From NCBI GenBank assembly GCA_027490555.1, contig JAIXXW010000376.1, positions 1-8,688 on the forward strand: a DNA stretch of 8,688 nucleotides, given 5' to 3'. Numbering within the stretch: the first letter of the stretch is position 1; the number at the start of each line of letters is the position of its first letter. This document shows, piece after piece, positions 1 through 5,448 of the stretch. The notes beneath the pieces are model-generated. The model was not told the origin of the DNA. It made no database searches and was given only the letters and a program-made list of their open reading frames with translations. The stretch comes from Comamonadaceae bacterium (lineage in GTDB: Bacteria > Pseudomonadota > Gammaproteobacteria > Burkholderiales > Burkholderiaceae_C). A program made the position numbers and the translations under genes.

Positions 1-773
1 ACGTTGACCGAGAAGAAGTGCACCAGTTGCGCCACGCTCCAGATCATCTGGGATGTGCTGCTGATCTGGCGCAGTTCGCCATTGACCCATGAACGCACCA
101 TCAGGTCCTGGGGATCGCCCAGTTCATCGGCGGTGGTGATGCAGGGGCCCAAAGGCGCGCTGGAATCGAAAAATTTACCCCTGCCCAGCTCGTACCAGAA
201 GCTGCCGTCGGGGCGTTTGCGCACCTGGCGGTCCCGTGCGGTGACATCGTTGACGATGGTGTAGCCAAACACATGCTCCAGTGCTTTTTCTTTCGGAATG
301 TGCCGGCCTGGCTTGCCAATCACGACCGCCAGTTCCACTTCGCCATCGAGCTTGTGGGTCAGGATTTTGTCCAGCACGATGTCCGCGCCCGGTCCGACCA
401 CGCAGTCACCGGTCTTGATGAAAAATTCGGGTTCTTTGCCACTGATGTCCGCGTTGGCTTTTTCTGCGTTGTGGCTCAGGTAGTTGCTGCCCGAGCACAG
501 AATCGAACTCGGAACCATGGGGGCCAAGAGCTGCACATCCTGCATGGCCATGCGGCCGGCACCACTTTGCTGGCTGGATTGGATGGCCCGATCAAAACCG
601 GCGCGCAAGGTCTGCCAGTGCGCAATCACCGACACGGTGTTGTGCAGCAGGCTGGCTTCTTCCGGCGCGAAGGCCGGACTGGCTTGGTGTGCGGCCAAAA
701 CATCCACCACGAAGTCGCCGTCGAGCACGCCCATGCGAGGACCCGACTGGGATTGGAAAGTGACTAACTTCAT
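1..773 (-). CDS. Fumarylacetoacetate hydrolase (FAH) family protein, C-terminus cut by window edge
   Basis: The visible part is 257 residues and is still open at the left edge. The FAH fold usually catalyses C-C bond hydrolysis, hydration/isomerisation or decarboxylation of 2-oxo acids, using a divalent metal. Visible signatures are SGSNYLSHNAEK (about 94-105), with the His and Glu expected of the active-site lid. DGEVELAVVIGK (143-154) supplies metal ligands E145 and E147, and YTIVNDVTARD (171-181) supplies D176. The block FDSSAPLGPCITTADE (202-217) and VNGELRQ (230-236) are typical of the family. The start at 773 is preceded by AGGA (784-781) at 7 nt spacing, and the first residues MKLVTFQ fit the family. 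It lies 34 nt downstream of the Bug receptor gene, so the two are probably co-transcribed. The exact substrate is unknown; a 2-hydroxyhepta-2,4-dienedioate isomerase-like or ureidoglycolate-lyase-like label would be a guess. Confidence 0.93.
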   Translation of the reverse strand, partial: MKLVTFQSQSGPRMGVLDGDFVVDVLAAHQASPAFAPEEASLLHNTVSVIAHWQTLRAGFDRAIQSSQQSGAGRMAMQDVQLLAPMVPSSILCSGSNYLSHNAEKANADISGKEPEFFIKTGDCVVGPGADIVLDKILTHKLDGEVELAVVIGKPGRHIPKEKALEHVFGYTIVNDVTARDRQVRKRPDGSFWYELGRGKFFDSSAPLGPCITTADELGDPQDLMVRSWVNGELRQISSTSQMIWSVAQLVHFFSVN

Positions 774-807
774 CAAATCATCCTGTTAAAAAAATTGACA
801 CTGCATC

Positions 808-1791
808 TCATTCGATTTTGCCCATTTTGGTCAGCACCGCATCCAGGCGCCGCGTGTCCGCTTGCAGAAAACGGGCAAAGTCATCGCTGTCCAAATACTG
901 GACAGGCGTGCGCTGAGTGGCCATGGCTTGGGTAAAGGTGGGGTGCACCGAGCCCTCTTTGACCGCCGCGCGCAAGCGGTTCACGATGGCATCGGGCGTG
1001 CCCACGGGGGCAAACACGCCCGTCCACAGGTAAAACTCTCCGTCATAGCCCAATTCACGCGCAGTGGGCACATCGGGCTGAGAGGGCACGCGGTCCCGGC
1101 TCATGGCCGTGAGCAAACGAAGCTTGCCCGAAGCGATGTGGGCTGCAATGGCGCCAGGTGTTTGCATGGTGGCATCGACCTGACCTGCCAAAAGTGCCTG
1201 GATCTGCTGACCGCCACCGCTGAAGGGCACATGGATCATCTGCAGGCCAGCGGCGTTCGCCAGGATTTCCATGGCGACGTGGGTGGTGCCGTAAATGCCG
1301 GATGAGCTGTAGGAGATCTTGCCGGGCTGTGCTTTCACATCGCGGATGAAGTCTGCCAAAGTGTTCCATTTGCTTTCGGCCCGCACAGCCAGGACCGTGG
1401 GATCGGCGGTCAAGCGGGCGATGGGCTTGAACTGGTCCATCTGGAAGGTGGAGGGTCTGCCGCTGATGCGATCCGAAATCGGAATGGTGATGATGCTGGG
1501 CAAGGCCATCATCAGGGTGTGGCCGTCGGGCCTGGCTTTGGCCGCTGCAGACATGCCGATGGCACCACCGGCACCCCCCCGGTTGTCGATCACGATGTTT
1601 TGTCCCAGGTTGTTGGCCATCCCGATGGCCAGCGGGCGGGCGGTGATGTCGGACACACCGCCGGGCGTGAATGGGACGATCATCGTGATGGGCCGGTCTG
1701 GAAAGCCCTGGGCTTGGGCGCTTGTCGCCGCGGCGAATGCCAAGCAGCTGAGTGATGTTTGAATCCAGCGGAGCAATTTCATTGACTTCAT
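808..1791 (-). CDS. Bug/TctC-family periplasmic solute-binding protein
   Basis: This is a 327-residue tripartite tricarboxylate transporter receptor of normal family length. It is a periplasmic protein that captures small organic acids or related solutes. Residues 1-27 form a signal peptide: basic start MKSMKLLR, hydrophobic core, and AQA before the predicted cut at 27/28. Family landmarks follow in order: FPDRPITMIVPFTPGG (30-45), the IDNRGGAGGAIG loop (68-79), DGHTLM (89-94), HVPFSGGGQQ (187-196), LAGQVDA (201-207), QPDVPTARELG (238-248) and APVGTPDAIVNRL (261-273). The start at 1791 has AAAGG (1804-1800) 8 nt upstream; ATG 1782 is an in-frame alternative. No TctA/TctB membrane partners are in the window, which is common because Bug receptors are heavily expanded as orphans in Burkholderiales. 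The FAH enzyme gene follows immediately, which suggests the ligand may feed that enzyme; this is inference. Confidence 0.95.
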   Translation of the reverse strand: MKSMKLLRWIQTSLSCLAFAAATSAQAQGFPDRPITMIVPFTPGGVSDITARPLAIGMANNLGQNIVIDNRGGAGGAIGMSAAAKARPDGHTLMMALPSIITIPISDRISGRPSTFQMDQFKPIARLTADPTVLAVRAESKWNTLADFIRDVKAQPGKISYSSSGIYGTTHVAMEILANAAGLQMIHVPFSGGGQQIQALLAGQVDATMQTPGAIAAHIASGKLRLLTAMSRDRVPSQPDVPTARELGYDGEFYLWTGVFAPVGTPDAIVNRLRAAVKEGSVHPTFTQAMATQRTPVQYLDSDDFARFLQADTRRLDAVLTKMGKIE

Positions 1792-1799
1792 CGACAACA

Positions 1800-1804
1800 C
1801 CTTT
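1800..1804 (-). promoter_or_regulatory. Ribosome binding site of the Bug receptor gene
   Basis: AAAGG on the minus strand lies 8 nt before ATG 1791. It decides that start over the much longer open frame that runs on upstream through the spacer and antisense to the alpha/beta hydrolase gene. Confidence 0.6.
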
Positions 1805-1808
1805 GAAC

Positions 1809-1826
1809 ATGAAAACGTCTTTTCAT
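1809..1826. promoter_or_regulatory. Perfect palindrome, candidate operator
   Basis: ATGAAAA (1809-1815), a 4-nt centre CGTC, then TTTTCAT (1820-1826) form perfect 7-bp arms. The symmetry continues weakly outward if one-nucleotide shifts are allowed (GAACATGAAAA against GACACAATGAAAA). It sits 4 nt upstream of the AAAGG site of the Bug receptor gene, inside the divergent spacer. That is where a dimeric regulator would be expected to bind. No regulator gene is in the window, so the binding protein is unknown. Confidence 0.4.
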
Positions 1827-1854
1827 TGTGTCCGTGATCCGGCCTTTTCTTGCA

Positions 1855-1870
1855 TCGGGGAAACCCCCGA
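1855..1870. other. GC-rich hairpin in divergent spacer
   Basis: TCGGGG (1855-1860), loop AAAC, CCCCGA (1865-1870) form a perfect 6-bp stem with a tetraloop. It is not followed by a T-run on either strand, so it is not an intrinsic terminator by itself. It may be a leader-RNA structure or chance in GC-rich DNA. Confidence 0.35.
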
Positions 1871-1906
1871 AAGCTGCGATGGCTGAGGCCTTGCGTATTC
1901 AACAGG

Positions 1907-1930
1907 CCCGGCGAAGCCGAGGGTTTTTTT
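1907..1930 (+). terminator. Intrinsic-terminator-like hairpin with T7 tract
   Basis: CGGC-GAA-GCCG (1909-1919) is extended by CC/GG pairs (1907-1908 with 1921-1922, A1920 bulged), and seven T follow at 1924-1930. The geometry fits a Rho-independent terminator on the plus strand. No plus-strand gene ends upstream of it: the region to its left encodes the Bug receptor on the other strand. It would therefore act either on an unannotated or antisense plus-strand transcript, or as an attenuator in the long leader of the hydrolase gene that starts at 2080. Confidence 0.45.
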
Positions 1931-1936
1931 CCCAAG

Positions 1937-1950
1937 GCCGCAGGTGCGGC
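1937..1950. other. Inverted repeat GCCGCA/TGCGGC in divergent spacer
   Basis: GCCGCA (1937-1942), two bases, TGCGGC (1945-1950) form perfect arms. As RNA it would fold as a 5-bp stem with a four-base loop, directly after the terminator-like hairpin, and A4 follows on the plus strand. It could be part of a leader structure or an operator; nothing distinguishes these. Confidence 0.3.
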
Positions 1951-2042
1951 AAAATGGTCTGGATGTGCCTGCAGAGCAGGGTTGATTCCCGGTGCTGGGC
2001 GCAAGTCCTGTCCAGCTTGTCCACCGCCTTGCGCCGGCCCAT

Positions 2043-2054
2043 TGAAAATCTTCA
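2043..2054. promoter_or_regulatory. Short dyad TGAAAATCTTCA resembling the upstream palindrome
   Basis: TTGAA (2042-2046), AATC, TTCAA (2051-2055) form 5-bp arms 8 nt before the Shine-Dalgarno site of the hydrolase gene. Its core resembles the palindrome at 1809-1826 with two short deletions. A shared regulator acting at both ends of the divergent spacer is possible, but the arms are short. Confidence 0.22.
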
Positions 2055-2063
2055 AAAATGCCC

Positions 2064-2070
2064 AGGAGGA
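2064..2070 (+). promoter_or_regulatory. Strong ribosome binding site of the alpha/beta hydrolase gene
   Basis: AGGAGGA, a near-perfect Shine-Dalgarno sequence, lies 9 nt before ATG 2080. It settles the start there, although the same frame stays open back to 1828. Confidence 0.8.
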
Positions 2071-2079
2071 TGCGTCACC

Positions 2080-2991
2080 ATGTCCGTCGCCGACCCGAAA
2101 TTTGTCCAAGCCGGCCAGGTCCGTTTTGCCTACATCGAGCAGGGTACGGGTCCCACGGTGGTCCTCTTGCATGGGTTTCCTGACCATGCCTGGACTTGGC
2201 GGCATCAAATCGACGCACTGACTGCTGATGGCTTTCGCGTTGTGGCGCCTTACCTCAAGGGTTATCCGCCCACACAAGTCCCTGCCGATGGCTTCTACGA
2301 CAAGGCCACCCTGGTGCATGAGATCGCACAATTCATCCAAGCCACCCGTCAAGACGCGCCTTGTCATTTTGTGGGTCAAGATTGGGGGGCCATCATCGGC
2401 TATGGTTTGTTGGCCGCTTACCCTGAGTTGGTGAACCGGGCCGTCTTGATGGCGGTCCCCCATCCGGAAAGAGTGGCTGCGAGCATGCTGCAAGCCCGGC
2501 ATGTTCACCGTTCATTCCACTGGTGGTTTTTTCAACTCGAAGATTTGCCCGAAAAAGCCATCGTGCACAACGACATGGCCTTCATCGATGACCTCTGGCA
2601 GTACTGGACCGCCGAAGGGTTCCAGGACGAGGACCACATCCGAAGCATCAAACAGATGTTGGCCCAGCCCGGCGTGCTGAGCGCCACCCTGGCCTACTAC
2701 CGGGCCATGCTGGATGCGAAAAAATTCAATCCTGCGCATGCCGATGTGCGGGCCAGGATGACGCGTCAAATCCGGGTGCCGACGCTGGCGCTGTGTGGTG
2801 CAGAGGATCTGCGTGCTGAATTGATGATGGACCAGTCCCCGTATTTTTCAGGCGAATACGATTTTCAGCTGGTTGACAAGGCAGGTCACTTTTTGCACCG
2901 GGAGCAAGCCCAGGCCGTCAACGCCCACATCTTGAACTGGCTGCGCCAGGCTGACACCGCCATCGCCCGATCCAGACCATCGGCAGGCTGA
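2080..2991 (+). CDS. Alpha/beta hydrolase, epoxide-hydrolase-like with Asp nucleophile
   Basis: This 303-residue cytoplasmic enzyme has no signal peptide. HGFPD (31-35) is the HGxP oxyanion element. GQDWGA (99-104) is the nucleophile elbow with Asp101, as in epoxide hydrolases and haloalkane or haloacetate dehalogenases rather than Ser esterases. D243 in CGAEDL is the probable acid and H270 in KAGHFLHRE is the catalytic base. The cap carries WWFFQLEDLPE (148-158) and YYRAM (206-210), whose Tyr pair suits epoxide ring activation. The residue before the nucleophile is Gln where His is common. The start is fixed by AGGAGGA at 2064-2070. The gene is divergent from the Bug receptor and FAH genes, so a shared catabolic role is possible. 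A dehalogenase remains an alternative; the natural substrate is not readable. Confidence 0.92.
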   Translation: MSVADPKFVQAGQVRFAYIEQGTGPTVVLLHGFPDHAWTWRHQIDALTADGFRVVAPYLKGYPPTQVPADGFYDKATLVHEIAQFIQATRQDAPCHFVGQDWGAIIGYGLLAAYPELVNRAVLMAVPHPERVAASMLQARHVHRSFHWWFFQLEDLPEKAIVHNDMAFIDDLWQYWTAEGFQDEDHIRSIKQMLAQPGVLSATLAYYRAMLDAKKFNPAHADVRARMTRQIRVPTLALCGAEDLRAELMMDQSPYFSGEYDFQLVDKAGHFLHREQAQAVNAHILNWLRQADTAIARSRPSAG

Positions 2992-2999
2992 AAAACCCC

Positions 3000-3022
3000 C
3001 GCCGATGCCATCCCATGCGGCG
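3000..3022. other. Imperfect hairpin downstream of the hydrolase stop
   Basis: CGCCGATG (3000-3007), a 6-nt loop, CATGCGGCG (3014-3022) pair over 5+3 bp with one bulged G. On the plus strand no T-run follows. On the minus strand GGGGTTTTT follows, so it resembles an intrinsic terminator for minus-strand transcription, although no minus-strand gene lies immediately to its right. It may help end the hydrolase transcript or block read-through. Confidence 0.3.
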
Positions 3023-3147
3023 CTGACTTATCATGACCCAAGCTTCTACGGTGTGTGCCGTGGCTTGTGCAGTGAGGGTCTGGCCGTGGTGATTTTTCAG
3101 GGGGCCGTGGCGCAGGACCGCACAGCCGTTTCCAACAGGAGTTTCAG

Positions 3148-3591
3148 ATGATCCCATTGTCGATCCAACATCTTGCCCGTTTGCAAGGGCTGGTCTGGCC
3201 GCTGCTCGGGTCCTGCCTGGTGACCACCGGTGTGCACGCTTCGTCGTGCATCACCGCGGGCCGCATGGACGCAGGCACCTGGGCCCCGCAGTTCCCGACG
3301 GTTCGGCTGCTCGACGCCGAGGGGCGACTCTTACCGGTCAAAAACAAATCCGAGCTGACTCGGGTCCGCGGGGTTGAACTCACCGACCACGCGCTGTTGT
3401 CGGCCTGCGAGGGCGCCAAGCCCCTGACCCGAGGTTCCGACACCGTGGCCACCAAAAGCCCTGTGCCCGCCGCCCGGCCAGGGCGTCTGGGTGTGGTGGG
3501 CGTGGGCTTTCCAAAGCTTCAGACCGGTGGTGAACTGGTGGAGCTCGAGGTGGTGGTGGCGGCCGATCAGATCGTGATGTTGACCCGCTGA
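3148..3591 (+). CDS. Hypothetical exported protein
   Basis: This 147-residue protein is not recognised. The first 31 residues look like a signal peptide: a basic N-region with His8 and Arg11, a hydrophobic stretch LVWPLLGSCLVTTG, then VHA and a predicted cut after A31. The predicted mature part begins SSCITAGRMDAG, has few cysteines (C34 and one near the middle), and ends in a Val-rich beta-like segment. No metal, nucleotide or catalytic motif is visible. The start is supported by AGGAG (3137-3141) at 6 nt spacing. It lies 21 nt before the nitrilase-family gene on the same strand and is probably co-transcribed with it. If the signal peptide is real, the protein works in the periplasm while its neighbour works in the cytoplasm, so they need not be partners. 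Confidence 0.7.
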   Translation: MIPLSIQHLARLQGLVWPLLGSCLVTTGVHASSCITAGRMDAGTWAPQFPTVRLLDAEGRLLPVKNKSELTRVRGVELTDHALLSACEGAKPLTRGSDTVATKSPVPAARPGRLGVVGVGFPKLQTGGELVELEVVVAADQIVMLTR

Positions 3592-3612
3592 ACAGACCAT
3601 GAGCGCATCGCT

Positions 3613-4443
3613 ATGAAGATTGCAGCCTTGCAGATGGTCTCAGGCCCGGCGCTGGCGCAGAACCTGGCCACCGCCGACCGCTTGATCGACCAAGCGGCGG
3701 CGGCTGGTGCGCGCTTGGTGGCCTTGCCCGAGTATTTTGTCCAGATGGGGTGGCACGAGACCGACAAATTCCAGATTGCCGAGCCATGGGGGCATGGCCC
3801 CATACAGGACATGCTGGCGGCCAAGGCGCGGCAACACGCCATATGGCTGGCGGGAGGGTCTTTTCCGCTCAAGACGGCCGATCCGGCCAAGGTGACGAAC
3901 ACGACCTTGCTGTTCAACCCGCAAGGCGAGGTGGTCGTGCGCTACGACAAGATGCACCTCTTCAGTTACCAGGATGGCGAGCGCAGCCTGGACGAGGGGC
4001 GCACCATGGTGGCCGGTCGGGAATGCGTCACCGCCGAAACACCGCTGGGGCGCGTGGGCATGTCCATCTGCTATGACCTGCGCTTTCCGGAGCTTTACCG
4101 CAGCATGGGCGAGATTGACCTGATCTTGGTGCCCTCAGCCTTCACGGTGCCCACCGGCACAGCCCACTGGCAGGTGTTGCTGCGTGCACGCGCCATCGAA
4201 AACCAGTGCTATGTCTTGGCCGCCGCCCAAGGCGGCACCCATGCCAGCGGTCGCAGAACCTATGGCCACAGCATGTTGGTCGATCCCTGGGGCGAGGTGG
4301 TGTCCAGCCTGAGTGAAGGCGAGGGTGTGCTGATCGCCGAGATGGACCCGGCCCGGCTGCAGTCGGTGCGCCAAGAGCTGCAAGCCTTGCGGCACCGACG
4401 CATGCCGTTCGCGAACGCCCCGGCGACAGGGGATGCCCGCTGA
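3613..4443 (+). CDS. Nitrilase-superfamily carbon-nitrogen hydrolase, Nit1-like amidase
   Basis: This 276-residue cytoplasmic amidase carries the full nitrilase triad: E40 in ALPEYF, K113 in YDKMHLF, and nucleophile C153 in SICYDLRFPELYR. GRRTYGHSMLVDPWGEVV (213-230) is the conserved C-terminal strand-loop block. The motif set KMHLFSY and CYDLRFPELYR resembles the Nit1/YbeM branch. Members of that branch hydrolyse deaminated glutathione, a transaminase side product, so a metabolite-repair role is most likely. An omega-amidase or a general carbon-nitrogen hydrolase is the alternative. The start MKIAALQM fits the family although no good Shine-Dalgarno is visible. Translation is probably coupled to the upstream gene or helped by the five-codon frame at 3599-3616 whose TGA overlaps the ATG. 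The stop lies 3 nt from the convergent VWA gene's stop, with no obvious terminator between them. Confidence 0.95.
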   Translation: MKIAALQMVSGPALAQNLATADRLIDQAAAAGARLVALPEYFVQMGWHETDKFQIAEPWGHGPIQDMLAAKARQHAIWLAGGSFPLKTADPAKVTNTTLLFNPQGEVVVRYDKMHLFSYQDGERSLDEGRTMVAGRECVTAETPLGRVGMSICYDLRFPELYRSMGEIDLILVPSAFTVPTGTAHWQVLLRARAIENQCYVLAAAQGGTHASGRRTYGHSMLVDPWGEVVSSLSEGEGVLIAEMDPARLQSVRQELQALRHRRMPFANAPATGDAR

Positions 4444-4446
4444 GGG

Positions 4447-5448
4447 CTAGATGATTTTGCCCATCCTGACAAAGTTGCGCGTCAGGCTGACCATGACCAG
4501 CAGCATGCCCAACAGAGCCAGGTGCGCACTGACTTCGGTCAGCGCTCTTTTCTCAAAGCGCAGGCGGTGGCCCAAGGTGTCGTAGATTTTTTTTAGCTGG
4601 TCGGTGCTGTCGGCCTTGAAGTACTCACCCTGGGTCATGGCAGAGACTTTTTTCAGGGCTTCATCTTCCAACTTGACGCGCATGCTTCGGCCTTGCATGT
4701 GCACCACATCGCCCTCTGAGGTGCCGATCCCGACGGTGAAAATTTTGACTTGGTGCTCGGCGGCCAGTTCAGCCATTTTCAAGAGTTCCGGCCCCATATT
4801 GCTTTGGCCATCGCTCATCAAAACAATGGCCCTGTTCCGTCCCGAGCTGGCCAGACCCTGGCCTTCCTTGGCCGCTGAATTTTTCTCGTCCAATGATCGG
4901 CCCGCTTGGGCAGAAGGTCTTTGTCCGCCCATGCCGGACGCTTCGTTGATGATTTTCTGTGCGTCGATGCCAGCACCTGGCAGCAGGGCCTCCAGCGACA
5001 CCAAGATGCCAGTGCCCAGGGCTGAGCCATATTGCAAGGGCAGGTATTCGATCGCCTTGAGCAAGGCGTCCCGCTCCTCGGTGGGGGCCTGGGCCAGGGC
5101 AGCGGTGCCCGCCACGGTGACCAGGCCCACGCGCAGCCTTCGGGGTTTGTCTTCGATGAATCGCTGCGCGGCTTGCTGTGCGGCTTCAATGCGAGAGGGT
5201 TGGATGTCCTTGGCGCGCATGCTGCCCGAGGTGTCCATCACCAGCATCACCGTCGCATCGCGGATGGGGGCCATCAAAACGGTTTGCGGCCTGGCCAGCG
5301 AGGCACACAGCAGCAACAAACCCAGGCACAGCAGGATCGGGGGTGCCTTGCGGGTTTGTCGGAAGTGGTACAGCGCCAGCACAGGCACCAAGGCGCAAAC
5401 CAGCAGCATGGTGGGCCACAAAAATTGGAACGCGCTCAGGTCAGGCAC
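4447..5448 (-). CDS. Membrane-anchored VWA domain protein (BatA-like), last gene of the MoxR operon
   Basis: This 333-residue protein has transmembrane segments at about 10-27, 38-52 and 309-324, flanking a VWA domain. The metal-ion-dependent adhesion site (MIDAS) is complete: DTSGS (72-76), T146 in GSALGTG and D213 in LMSDGQSN. The segment MQGRSMRVKLEDEALKK (251-267) and GEYFKADSTDQLKKIY (274-289) are typical of VWA proteins next to MoxR and DUF58. Residues about 163-205, between the MIDAS Thr region and the strand before D213, form a polar Gly/Ser/Ala/Gln-rich insertion that looks disordered. The start is GTG 5448, 6 nt after AGGG, and overlaps the DUF58 gene's end by 8 nt. In this family MIDAS proteins are thought to be acted on by the MoxR ATPase. 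A run of eight A in the coding strand (4594-4587) could cause slippage. Confidence 0.93.
   Translation of the reverse strand: MPDLSAFQFLWPTMLLVCALVPVLALYHFRQTRKAPPILLCLGLLLLCASLARPQTVLMAPIRDATVMLVMDTSGSMRAKDIQPSRIEAAQQAAQRFIEDKPRRLRVGLVTVAGTAALAQAPTEERDALLKAIEYLPLQYGSALGTGILVSLEALLPGAGIDAQKIINEASGMGGQRPSAQAGRSLDEKNSAAKEGQGLASSGRNRAIVLMSDGQSNMGPELLKMAELAAEHQVKIFTVGIGTSEGDVVHMQGRSMRVKLEDEALKKVSAMTQGEYFKADSTDQLKKIYDTLGHRLRFEKRALTEVSAHLALLGMLLVMVSLTRNFVRMGKII

Noticed and set aside
273..767. 164-residue plus-strand open frame at the left end
   Set aside because: It lies opposite the FAH-family gene, whose minus-strand translation shows intact metal-binding motifs; no motif is visible in the plus frame.
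1951..2045. Possible cobalamin-type riboswitch before the hydrolase
   Set aside because: Some fragments (GGTGC, CGCAAGT) recall B12-box text, but the conserved core and helices are not present and the downstream gene does not fit.
1828..2079. 84-codon in-frame extension of the alpha/beta hydrolase
   Set aside because: The extension crosses the hairpins and terminator-like element, has no domain similarity I recognise, and the strong AGGAGGA lies before ATG 2080.
1792..2508. Long upstream in-frame extension of the Bug receptor gene on the minus strand
   Set aside because: It runs antisense to the alpha/beta hydrolase and would place the signal peptide in mid-protein. The AAAGG site before ATG 1791 and normal family length fix the shorter gene.
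4444..4446. Bidirectional terminator between the convergent amidase and VWA genes
   Set aside because: The gap is only 3 nt and no stem followed by a T-run is visible around it.
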